Of a stretch of 40,046 bases of DNA, positions 16,509 through 24,368 are shown piece after piece. A model generated the notes under the pieces. It worked only from the letters and a program-made list of their open reading frames with translations. It was not told where the DNA came from and did not search any database. Numbering within the stretch: the first letter of the stretch is position 1; every line of letters begins with the position of its first letter. Origin of the DNA: Pirellulales bacterium (GTDB lineage Bacteria > Planctomycetota > Planctomycetia > Pirellulales > JAIMBC01); the NCBI GenBank assembly GCA_023511675.1, contig JAIMBC010000017.1:1-40046 (forward strand), given 5' to 3'. Position numbers and translations under genes: made by a program.

Positions 16509-18566
16509 ATGAGAGTACATCCAGTGCACGGGGCGTTTGCGGCTGCCGGCACGTTGCTGTGCATCGTGACCGCGCCGGCGGCAGTGGCCCAGCTTCCCCG
16601 AGGGTTTCCCTTCGAACAGCGCCAGCGCGCGGCCGCACTGGACGGGGGCACAGAATGGCTGAACACGCCCCAGCCGCTCTCGCCTGAGGATCTGCGCGGC
16701 AAGTTCGTGCTGCTCGATTTCTGGACTTCCTGCTGCATCAATTGCATGCACGTGTTGCCGGAGCTGAAGAAGCTGGAGCACGCCTATCCCCATGAACTCG
16801 TGGTCATTGGCGTGCATTCCGCCAAGTTCGACGAGGAGCGGGATCCGGAGTTTGTCCGCCAGGCGATCTTGCGCTACGGCATGGAACATCCCGTGCTCAA
16901 CGATCCGCGGCTGGTGTTGTGGTCGCGCTACGGCATCGACACCTGGCCCACGCTGGTGCTCATCGACCCGGAGGGGAATGAGGTGAGCCGCATTCGCGGC
17001 GAGACGACCTTCGAGCAGCTCGACCGCATGCTGCGGCGGGCATTGCCCTACTACCGGCAGCGCGGCCTGTTGCGCGAGACGCCGCTGGTGTTCGACTTTG
17101 AGCGTCAGCGTGCCCCCGCCACGCCGCTGCGCTTTCCGGGAAAGGTGCTGGCCGATGCTGATACGAACCGGCTGTACGTGGCCGACAGCAGCCACTGCCG
17201 CATTGTCGTGGCCACGCTGGAAGGAGAGGTGGTCGAGATCATCGGCACCGGCGAGCCCGGGCGGGAGGATGGCCCTTACGACCAGGCCACATTCGACCAT
17301 CCTCAGGGTCTGGCCCTGCACGGGCAGCGGCTGTACGTGGCCGACACAGAGAACCATCTCATACGAGTTGTCGATCTGGAGGCGCGGCGGGTGACGACTC
17401 TGGCCGGCACTGGCAAGCAGCGGCGGCTGACAAGCGTGGTGGGCCGCAAGGTGAGCGGCCGGCCGCTGCGGGTCGCACTCAACAGCCCCTGGGGCCTGTG
17501 CGTCCATGGAGACTACCTCTACATCGCCATGGCAGGGCCGCACCAGATCTGGCGGCTGGCGCTGGATGGCAGCCTGGTCGAGCTGTATGCCGGTACAGGG
17601 ATCGAGGATATCGTTGACGGCAGCTTGCTGGGACGCGCCTCCGAGGGCAGTGCCTTCGCGCAACCCAGCGGTCTGGCCACGGACGGCAATCGGCTGTTTG
17701 TGGCAGACAGTGAGGGGAGTTCCATCCGGGCTGTGCCCTTTGCGCCGCGCGGGCGGGTTGTCACGCTGCTGGGTACCGCACACCTGCCTGAGAACCGGCT
17801 GTTCACATTCGGAGATGTGGACGGTCCCCAGGACATGGCCCGTCTGCAACATCCTTTGGACGTGGCCTGGCACAACGGCATGCTCTACGTGGCCGATACC
17901 TATAACCACAAGATCAAGCTGCTCGACCCGGACCGGGGTACGCTGACCACCATTGCCGGCGATGGTCAGTCGGGCAACACTGACAGGCCGCCGCGGTTTC
18001 ACCATCCCTCTGGGCTGAGCGTGGCCCGCAACCGGCTGTATGTGGCCGACACGAACAATCACCTCATCCGCGTGATCGAGCTGCGGGAGGGCTATCCCAC
18101 CGCCACGCTGGAACTGCGCGGCCTCCAGCCACCGGCAGCCCCGCGGGGCAAGAAGCCTGCCTTTCCGGCAGCGGAGCAGCTCCGCCTTGCCACCCAGCTC
18201 GTGGCGCCGGAAAACGGGGCGGTGAGCGTGCGCGTGAAGCTGGAGTTGCCTGACGGCTTCCATCTGCACGAGATGGCCGCGCCGAACATGTGGATAGAAG
18301 CCCAGCAGCCTGCCGGCATTGTGGACCCCGCCCTATTGCAGCGCGTGGTGCGGCCAGAAGTGTGGCAGGACGAACTCTCCCTGCGATTGCCTGTAACGGC
18401 CGCGGAAGGGAGCGACGTGCTGCGCGTTTGGCTGGGCTTCTACTATTGCTCTGCTGGCCCGGCCGCAGCCTGCAAGTACCGCAGCGTGGTATGGACCGTG
18501 CCAATCACTCTCTCTGATCAGGCCGCAACGAGTTCCCTGCTTTTGGAGTACGCCGTGCAAGACTGA
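16509..18566 (+). CDS. Exported thioredoxin-like protein with NHL-repeat propeller (NHLRC2-like)
   Basis: This 685-residue protein starts at ATG 16509 with GAGG 9 bases upstream and has a signal peptide (AAAGTLLCIVTAPAAVAQ). Residues about 45-200 form a thioredoxin domain with the motif FWTSCCINCMH (C75, C76, C79), the CCINC form typical of NHLRC2. From about 210 to 530 there are NHL repeats, recognisable as NRLYVADSSHCRI, QRLYVADTENHLIRV, LYVADTYNHKIKLL and NRLYVADTNNHLIRV. The C-terminal 140 residues are beta-rich (VRVKLELPDGFHLHEMAAPNMW) and unassigned. It probably acts as a thiol-disulfide protein in the periplasm; the client is unknown. The gene stands alone. Confidence 0.85.
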   Translation: MRVHPVHGAFAAAGTLLCIVTAPAAVAQLPRGFPFEQRQRAAALDGGTEWLNTPQPLSPEDLRGKFVLLDFWTSCCINCMHVLPELKKLEHAYPHELVVIGVHSAKFDEERDPEFVRQAILRYGMEHPVLNDPRLVLWSRYGIDTWPTLVLIDPEGNEVSRIRGETTFEQLDRMLRRALPYYRQRGLLRETPLVFDFERQRAPATPLRFPGKVLADADTNRLYVADSSHCRIVVATLEGEVVEIIGTGEPGREDGPYDQATFDHPQGLALHGQRLYVADTENHLIRVVDLEARRVTTLAGTGKQRRLTSVVGRKVSGRPLRVALNSPWGLCVHGDYLYIAMAGPHQIWRLALDGSLVELYAGTGIEDIVDGSLLGRASEGSAFAQPSGLATDGNRLFVADSEGSSIRAVPFAPRGRVVTLLGTAHLPENRLFTFGDVDGPQDMARLQHPLDVAWHNGMLYVADTYNHKIKLLDPDRGTLTTIAGDGQSGNTDRPPRFHHPSGLSVARNRLYVADTNNHLIRVIELREGYPTATLELRGLQPPAAPRGKKPAFPAAEQLRLATQLVAPENGAVSVRVKLELPDGFHLHEMAAPNMWIEAQQPAGIVDPALLQRVVRPEVWQDELSLRLPVTAAEGSDVLRVWLGFYYCSAGPAAACKYRSVVWTVPITLSDQAATSSLLLEYAVQD

Positions 18567-18568
18567 TC

Positions 18569-18631
18569 GGGCATGTCGCGGCGGCAAAGACCCGGCACAC
18601 CGGCGTGCTTTTGCCATTCGCCGCATGCCCC
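18569..18631. terminator. Large inverted repeat after the thioredoxin-NHL gene
   Basis: GGGCATG pairs with CATGCCC at the outside, and GGCAAAG with CTTTTGCC inside, giving a long imperfect stem just after the stop codon. There is no trailing T-run, so it may act as an mRNA end-stabiliser or a factor-assisted terminator. Confidence 0.45.
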
Positions 18632-18840
18632 ACCCCAACGAGCCAAGAGCGTTTGCTGAAGCGGCTGCGCCGGAGCGGCCATTCGCAGCAAACCACCGTG
18701 ACTGCAGCGCTTGCAGGAGGCCGGGCGCGTGGCTTGCGGCCTGCGAGACAACGCTGGCGGCGAGGCGAGCGCCGCTGCTCTGCCCCGATTGGCCGCCTGG
18801 GCGGCGTCCAATTCTTCCCACCGAGTTCTGCAAGCCAGCT

Positions 18841-18939
18841 CCGAAGCTATTCCCTGGCCTGATCGGCGTGCACCCCACCTGACCCTGGCGATCACTTCGG
18901 CCCTGACGATCCCGAAGCTAATGCCCGGCCTGATCGGCG
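18841..18939. repeat. Degenerate direct duplication, 71-bp pitch, at the end of the AtuA gene
   Basis: CCGAAGCTATTCCCTGGCCT at 18841 (28-base copy) recurs at 18912 with 3 mismatches. The copy at 18912 includes the stop codon and last codons (DQAGH) of the AtuA-like gene; the copy at 18841 would encode DQARE-stop in the same sense. The 3' end of the gene is thus present twice. Confidence 0.65.
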
Positions 18940-20297
18940 GTGGCCCAGCCTGCCGCCGTACGCACCTCCACCCTCGGCTCCACGCGGCCACGCTCCACGA
19001 GCAGGGGAAGATACGCGAACACGGGCCGCACGCTGCCGCGTGCCTGCGTATAGCCTGCCAGACCGGGCGGACCGCTGGTGGCCAGCGGCGCCAGCTCTCG
19101 CGTGAAGCGTTCCACGGCCTCGCGACGCGGATCGCGCACGGCCAAGCGCAGCACCACCTCCGGGGGATGTGCGGTCAAACCGGTGCCCGGCACCCCCGCC
19201 CCCGTCCCCAGCAACTCCACGTGGGTCTCCGCCAGCTCGATGCCTGCACGCCGCAGCCGGGCCCACACCAGCTCGGCACAGGCGCGTGCCCTTGCCTCGC
19301 AATCGGGTCCAAACACCAGCAGTTCGCCGCTGGCCATGTAGCCCGCCTCGTAGGCCAGCGACACCTTCAACCGCTCTGGCGGCGGGCGGCCCTGGGCTCC
19401 CTTGAGGCGCACCCGATCGCCGCCCTCCTCTTCCAGCTCGATGGCGGTGAAATCGACCGTGACGTCAGGAGTGAAGTATTGCGCGGGGTCCTCGATCTCA
19501 TAGACGAGTTGGGCCGCCACGGTCTCGCGCGTTACCGCGCCGCCGGAACCGTCGGGCTTGGTGATCACGGCGCTGCCGTCGGGGGCGAGTTCGGCGATGG
19601 GGTAGCCCACATCCTCGAGGCGGTATTCGGCCCAGAGGGGGTGATAGCCTCCGGTGGCCTGGGCACCGCATTCGATCACATGACCGGCGGCGCTGGCACC
19701 CGCGAGGAGGTCCCAGTCATGCCAGTTCCAGCCAAAGACGTGCACGGCCGGGGCCAGGCAGAGCGAGGCATCTGCCACGCGACCGGCGATCACCAGCCGT
19801 GCCCCGGCTGCGAGGGCCTGCACCAGAGGGCGTGCGCCGAGATAGGCGTTGGCGCAGACGGGGGTGCCGGGCAGCTCGTGGCAGGTCTGGCCCGTATCCA
19901 GATGGCGCAGGGCGCCGTCCTGAAGCAAGACCGGCAGTTGCGCCAACAGATCGTCTCCGGTGACGACGCCGATGGGAAGCTCTGGCAGGCCGGCCGCTGT
20001 CAGGATTCTGCCGGCCGCAACCGCACAACAGAGCGGATTCACGCCTCCGCCGTTGGTGAGCAGCTTCAGGTGCGGCTGCTCATGTAGCAGGGGGCAGAGA
20101 CTTTCCAGCACTGTCAACAGATCAGCGGCATATCCCAGCGAGGGGTTCTTCTGCCGCTGCCGCGCGAGGACCGAGAGCGTGAGTTCGGCCAGGTATTCCA
20201 GGGTGAGGTAATCCAGCCTGCCGTGCTCGGCGAGCAGCCGCGGGGCATCGAGATTGTCACCCAGGAACCCCGCACCATTGCCCACCCGTAGGTTCAT
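18918..20297 (-). CDS. AtuA-like (DUF1446) protein
   Basis: This 459-residue cytoplasmic protein is of the acyclic terpene utilisation AtuA family. AtuA is needed for citronellol/geraniol breakdown in Pseudomonas, but its chemistry is unresolved. Family features are NGAGFLGDN near the N-terminus, LTNGGGVNP near residue 85, VVTGDDLL near 112 and VIAGRVADASL near 170. Length matches the family. Its ATG overlaps the end of the carboxylase gene by 4 bases (ATGA), so the two are translated as a unit. Planctomycetes often carry this pair without other atu genes, so a terpene substrate should not be assumed. An odd feature is the duplicated 3' end. Confidence 0.87.
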   Translation of the reverse strand: MNLRVGNGAGFLGDNLDAPRLLAEHGRLDYLTLEYLAELTLSVLARQRQKNPSLGYAADLLTVLESLCPLLHEQPHLKLLTNGGGVNPLCCAVAAGRILTAAGLPELPIGVVTGDDLLAQLPVLLQDGALRHLDTGQTCHELPGTPVCANAYLGARPLVQALAAGARLVIAGRVADASLCLAPAVHVFGWNWHDWDLLAGASAAGHVIECGAQATGGYHPLWAEYRLEDVGYPIAELAPDGSAVITKPDGSGGAVTRETVAAQLVYEIEDPAQYFTPDVTVDFTAIELEEEGGDRVRLKGAQGRPPPERLKVSLAYEAGYMASGELLVFGPDCEARARACAELVWARLRRAGIELAETHVELLGTGAGVPGTGLTAHPPEVVLRLAVRDPRREAVERFTRELAPLATSGPPGLAGYTQARGSVRPVFAYLPLLVERGRVEPRVEVRTAAGWATADQAGH

Positions 20298-21931
20298 ACC
20301 TGAAACACCCCCAGCTTGAACGGCTCGTCCTGCGCGTGGCGCGTGGCGATCTCCAGCGCCTGGATCAGCTCCTCGCGCGTTTGAGCGGGATCCACAATCC
20401 GATCCACCCAGCCGCGCGCGGCAGCATAGCGCACGTCCATCTGCTGCTCATAGGCCCTACGCACCCGCTGGCGCAGCCCCTCCAGCCGCGAGGGCTCCAC
20501 CTGCTGGCCCTGCCGCTCGAGACTCTTCAGCGTGATCTCCAGCAGCGTCGAGGTGGCCTGTTCTGCCCCCATCACGGCACAACGCGCCGTGGGCCAGGCC
20601 AGGATCAGCCGCGGATCGAACGCCTTGCCGCAGAGGGCATAATTGCCCGCGCCGAACGACCCTCCCATGATCAACGTGATCTTCGGCACGCGGCTGTTGC
20701 TGATGGCGTTTACCAGCTTGGCCCCCGCCTTGATGATGCCGGCCCGCTCGCTGTCTCGCCCCACCATGAAACCGTTCACGTCCTGAAAAAACACCAGCGG
20801 CAGCCAGTCCTGATTGCAATTCATCACGAAGCGTGCGGCCTTCTCCGCGCTATCGACATACAGCACGCCGCCAAATTGCAGCGGCCCATCGGCAGGCCGC
20901 ACCATGTGGTGCTGATTGGCGACAATGCCCACCGGAAAGCCCCCAATGCGGCCCGTGCCGCAGACCACGCTCTGGCCGTACTCGGCCTTGTACTCGTCGA
21001 AGCTGCCGGCATCGACAAGGCAGGCCAGTACGTCCCGGATTTCGTAGTCGCGCCGCGGGTTGGGAGAGACCAGGCGGAGCAGTTCCGCCGGCTCGCGCTG
21101 CGGTGGCAGGGACGCATGCCGCACAAAGGGCGGAGGAGGCGCCGCAGGATCGGGTGCACAGAGGGCCGCCAGACGCCGCAAGCGTTCCAGACAGGCCTCG
21201 TCGTTGGGCTCCCGGTAATCGATGGTGCCGCTGATCTGCGCATGCATGGCGGCCCCTCCCAGTTCCTCGCTGCTGGCTTGCTGGCCGATGGCGCTGCGCA
21301 CCAGAGCAGGGCCGGCCAGGTACAGCCCGCTCCCCTCGGTCATCAACAGCTTGTCGCACAGCACCGGCAAATAGCCGCCCCCAGCCACGCAATTGCCCAT
21401 GATGGCAGCCGTCTGACCAATCCCCGCCGCAGAGAGCACGGCATTGTTGCGGAAAATTCGACCAAAGTCGTCCTCGTCCGGAAACACATCCTCCTGCAAT
21501 GGCAAGAACACGCCCGCAGAATCGACCAGGTACACCAGCGGCAAGCGGTTCTGGAAGGCAATCCGCTGGCAGCGGAGCACCTTCTTGGTGGTCATGGGAA
21601 AGAAGGCCCCGGCCTTCACCGTTGCGTCGTTGGCGATGATCATGTGCCGCCGGCCAGCAATCGATCCAATGCCGCATACCACCCCCGCGGCGGGTGCACC
21701 CCCCCACTCTTCATACATGCCCCAGCCTGCCCACAGCCCAAGTTCCCAGAAGTTCGTGCCCGGGTCGATCAGCCGGCTGATGCGCTCCCGCGCTGTCAGC
21801 CGCCCTTTGGCGTGCTGCCGCTCGATCGCCTCCGCCCCACCTCCCATGCGCAACTGGGCCTCGGTCTGCGAAATGGCAGCGACCAGCTCGGAGAGGGTCG
21901 GTCCTTCTGTAACTGGTTTGGGGCCGGCCAT
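20294..21931 (-). CDS. Acyl-CoA carboxylase beta (carboxyltransferase) subunit
   Basis: This 545-residue protein transfers a carboxyl group from carboxybiotin to an acyl-CoA, in the group of propionyl-, methylcrotonyl- and geranyl-CoA carboxylases. ATG 21931 starts MAGPKPVTEG; longer upstream reading is not family-like. The N-terminal half has ERISRLIDPGTNFWELG, the C-terminal half has GRIGGFPVGIVANQ, FFQDVNGFMVGRDSE and GGSFGAGNYALCGKAFDPR, the signature of the CoA and biotin sites. It ends PFKLGVFQV. The partner biotin carboxylase subunit is not in this window. Paired with the AtuA gene, it resembles AtuC/LiuB. A TATGAT lies about 60 bases upstream. Confidence 0.9.
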   Translation of the reverse strand: MAGPKPVTEGPTLSELVAAISQTEAQLRMGGGAEAIERQHAKGRLTARERISRLIDPGTNFWELGLWAGWGMYEEWGGAPAAGVVCGIGSIAGRRHMIIANDATVKAGAFFPMTTKKVLRCQRIAFQNRLPLVYLVDSAGVFLPLQEDVFPDEDDFGRIFRNNAVLSAAGIGQTAAIMGNCVAGGGYLPVLCDKLLMTEGSGLYLAGPALVRSAIGQQASSEELGGAAMHAQISGTIDYREPNDEACLERLRRLAALCAPDPAAPPPPFVRHASLPPQREPAELLRLVSPNPRRDYEIRDVLACLVDAGSFDEYKAEYGQSVVCGTGRIGGFPVGIVANQHHMVRPADGPLQFGGVLYVDSAEKAARFVMNCNQDWLPLVFFQDVNGFMVGRDSERAGIIKAGAKLVNAISNSRVPKITLIMGGSFGAGNYALCGKAFDPRLILAWPTARCAVMGAEQATSTLLEITLKSLERQGQQVEPSRLEGLRQRVRRAYEQQMDVRYAAARGWVDRIVDPAQTREELIQALEIATRHAQDEPFKLGVFQV

Positions 21932-21994
21932 GCAGATGAGCAGATCGTGAGGCTCCAGCGGCAAACCCCGCCTGTGCCGGCGGAGCGTCTTGCC

Positions 21995-22000
21995 ATCATA
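21995..22000 (-). promoter_or_regulatory. -10 box upstream of the carboxylase-AtuA operon
   Basis: TATGAT (minus strand, in GTGTTATGATGGCA) lies 64 bases before the start codon. No -35 consensus is seen. Confidence 0.4.
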
Positions 22001-22120
22001 ACACCACCGGTCCACTGGCGGGATTGCCCTCGCGGTCGCCGCCAGGCCACCGCCTTGGCTCGCCAGCCGCTTCTGCCCGCGGCGGGGCCAAAGGTCAGGA
22101 CCCAGCCGGCCGCTGAGCCG

Positions 22121-22261
22121 CCGCACAGTGGGGGGCCATGAATTCAGGTACCGGCACAGGTCGCTCGGTCGCGCAGAGCCTCCGCACACTAGGGGGCCAT
22201 GGCGCAACGATGAAGATCACGGCCCTGCTGCTGCCAGACCTCCGCAGGCCAAGGGGGCACG
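22121..22261. repeat. Three degenerate 20-base repeats at 60-61 bp pitch
   Basis: CCGCACAGTGGGGGGCCATG (22121), CCGCACACTAGGGGGCCATG (22182) and CCGCAGGCCAAGGGGGCACG (22242) are spaced 61 and 60 bases. They lie between the carboxylase operon and the sigma factor gene. Confidence 0.65.
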
Positions 22262-22288
22262 TGGGCGTTTGCAAGACGGTTGCGGGGA

Positions 22289-22331
22289 GGCTGCCAGTCC
22301 GGGTGGCAAGGCAGCCGGCGAGACGCCGGCT
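22289..22331. promoter_or_regulatory. Two overlapping, mutually exclusive hairpins in the sigma factor leader
   Basis: GGCTGCC (22289-22295) can pair with GGCAGCC (22310-22316), while AGCCGGCG (22313-22320) pairs perfectly with CGCCGGCT (22324-22331). Both cannot form because 22313-22316 is shared. The second arm resembles the short GC-rich repeats often found between genes. Confidence 0.45.
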
Positions 22332-22490
22332 CTACGGGGGCTGAAGTGCAGAGGCCGTTTTGCTCCTGCCTCGTGCGGCTTGCCGTGCCACCGCGGCAAA
22401 GGTGGCGGAGGCAGCGCAGGCTCACGCGCCGGCATGTTGCCACACCTCAACCGAAGTGGCGGGAATGATGGGAAAAGGCAACAGGCGTCG

Positions 22491-22509
22491 GCGGCCTTTG
22501 CAAGGCCGC
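22491..22509 (+). promoter_or_regulatory. Perfect 8-bp hairpin before the sigma factor gene
   Basis: GCGGCCTT-TGC-AAGGCCGC forms a stem with a 3-base loop, followed by TGAGCGGGTTTCTT. It could be a weak terminator or attenuator 150 bases upstream of the start. Confidence 0.5.
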
Positions 22510-22659
22510 TGAGCGGGTTTCTTGCCGCAAGCGATTGGATGGCAATTGGTTGCGTCATCGGCTGGCATGGGGTGCTGCGGGCGGCATTCAACGTGCTTTG
22601 GCCTGGATGTGCCGCTGCGGGCCTTCCCCGCGGGGTCCTCACACAAAGGAGCAGCAACC

Positions 22660-24318
22660 TTGGGCAGACCATCGCGCAAGCATGCACATCCACTTTCCCG
22701 GAGGGGCCGCACACGCAAGACAGAGCTGGCGGAGGAGGGGATGGGACTGCCAGCGTCCGCCTCGTGGGAGCTAGCTGCGATCCCACCTCACGAAGAGCTG
22801 TTCGACCTTGCCGAGCTGCCCCACGAGCCGCTGCCGGATGAGGCGGAGGAGGAGCCGCTAGCGGAAGCCGACCACATCGACTTCCACGGCGAGCTAGACG
22901 AGTCCGAACATGAAGGAGGTGAGAGCGGGACCGCCGACCGCATCGACGATCCCGTGCGCATCTACCTGATGCAAATGGGCGAGATCCCGCTGCTGACGCG
23001 CGAACAGGAGGTCGCGGCAGCACGGGAGATCGAACGCACGCGGGCGCGCTATCGCCGGACGATGCTCGCCAGCGACTTTCTCTTGCACGGGGCCATGACG
23101 CTGCTCAAGAAGGTACGGGATGGAGAGCTGCGTCTGGATCGAACGGTCGAAGTCTCCGTCACCAACGCGGTGGAGAAGAAGCGGACGCTGGCCCGCCTGG
23201 GCCCGAACTTGAGGACGCTCGAGCACCTCCTCTTGCAGAACCGCAGGGATTTTTGCTTGGTGATCAACCGCCATCTGCCACTGGCCGAGCGGCGCGCCGC
23301 CTGGCGGCGGCTGGTGTATCGCCGCCACAAGGCCGTACGGCTGGTCGAGGAGCTGAACCTGCGCACCCAGCGCTTGCAGCCCTTGATGGAGCGGCTGTGC
23401 GAGATCTCCAAGCGCATGCAGCAGATCTCCCTCCAGCTCCGGCAGGCGCTGGCCGAGGGTGCCAGTGAGGCCGTCTCCGCCCTCCGCCGCGACCTTCGCT
23501 ACCTGATGCGGATTACCCTGGAAAGCCCCAGCACCCTGGCACGCCGCGTCGAGCGCACGGCGCAGTACCGAGAGGCGTATGACGCCGCCAAGCGCGTCCT
23601 CTCCGCAGGCAACCTGCGGCTGGTGGTCTCCATCGCCAAGCGCTACCGCAACCGCGGCATGAGCTTCCTCGACCTGATCCAGGAAGGCAACACCGGCCTG
23701 ATGCGCGCCGTGGATAAGTTCGAACATGCACGCGGCTACAAGTTCTCCACCTACGCCACCTGGTGGATCCGCCAGGCCATTACCCGCGCCATCGCCGACC
23801 AGAGCCGTACCATCCGCATGCCCGTCCACATGATCGAGACCATGTCGCGCGTCCGCGCCGTGGCCCGCGAAATCTTGCAGCGCACCGGACGCGAGCCCTC
23901 GCTCGAAGAAACCGCCGCTGCCGCAGGCCTCTCCCTCGAGGAAGCCCAGTGCGCCCTGCGGATGGCCCGCCAACCCCTCTCCCTCGATCAGCCCGTGGGC
24001 GACCACGACGATAGCTACTTCGGCGAGTTCGTGCAGGACCATCGGCAGGACGACCCCCTCCACGACATCAACCAGCAGTCCCTCAAACAACGCATCGCAG
24101 ACGTGCTGCAAAGCCTCAACTACCGCGAACGCGAGATTCTGAAGTTGCGTTACGGCCTGGCAGACGGCTATGCTTACACCCTGGAGGAGGTGGGGAAGAT
24201 CTTCTCCGTCACCCGCGAGCGCGTGCGGCAGATCGAAGCCAAGGCGGTACGCAAGCTGCAACACCCCGTCCGCGCGCGGGCACTGCAAGCATTCGTCAAC
24301 CAGGCCAACGCCCGCTAG
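22660..24318 (+). CDS. RNA polymerase sigma factor, sigma-70 (RpoD-like)
   Basis: This 552-residue sigma factor of the RpoD/SigA family directs RNA polymerase to promoters. The TTG at 22660 is chosen because AAAGGAG lies 8 bases upstream; ATG 22741 has GGAGG too close. An acidic N-terminus is followed by region 1.2 ([21 protein letters not shown], about 125-150), a large non-conserved region, regions 2.1-2.4 ([16 protein letters not shown] to [17 protein letters not shown], about 340-410), region 3 ([19 protein letters not shown]) and region 4.2 ([28 protein letters not shown]). Region 2 and region 4 are intact, so it should function. Planctomycetes carry several RpoD paralogs; this may be one of them rather than the main factor. 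Confidence 0.88.
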   Translation: MGRPSRKHAHPLSRRGRTRKTELAEEGMGLPASASWELAAIPPHEELFDLAELPHEPLPDEAEEEPLAEADHIDFHGELDESEHEGGESGTADRIDDPVRIYLMQMGEIPLLTREQEVAAAREIERTRARYRRTMLASDFLLHGAMTLLKKVRDGELRLDRTVEVSVTNAVEKKRTLARLGPNLRTLEHLLLQNRRDFCLVINRHLPLAERRAAWRRLVYRRHKAVRLVEELNLRTQRLQPLMERLCEISKRMQQISLQLRQALAEGASEAVSALRRDLRYLMRITLESPSTLARRVERTAQYREAYDAAKRVLSAGNLRLVVSIAKRYRNRGMSFLDLIQEGNTGLMRAVDKFEHARGYKFSTYATWWIRQAITRAIADQSRTIRMPVHMIETMSRVRAVAREILQRTGREPSLEETAAAAGLSLEEAQCALRMARQPLSLDQPVGDHDDSYFGEFVQDHRQDDPLHDINQQSLKQRIADVLQSLNYREREILKLRYGLADGYAYTLEEVGKIFSVTRERVRQIEAKAVRKLQHPVRARALQAFVNQANAR

Positions 24319-24368
24319 GAGTCAGGCACACGCCTCGGCGCGGCGAACATTCACGCACGGAAGGCACC

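Noticed and set aside
16377-18269. 630-codon open frame antisense to the thioredoxin-NHL gene
   Set aside because: Composition and lack of motifs mark it as a shadow; the plus-strand gene has clear CCINC and NHL repeats.
20336-22141. 601-codon plus-strand frame antisense to the carboxylase gene
   Set aside because: The carboxylase signature is intact on the minus strand; this frame has none.
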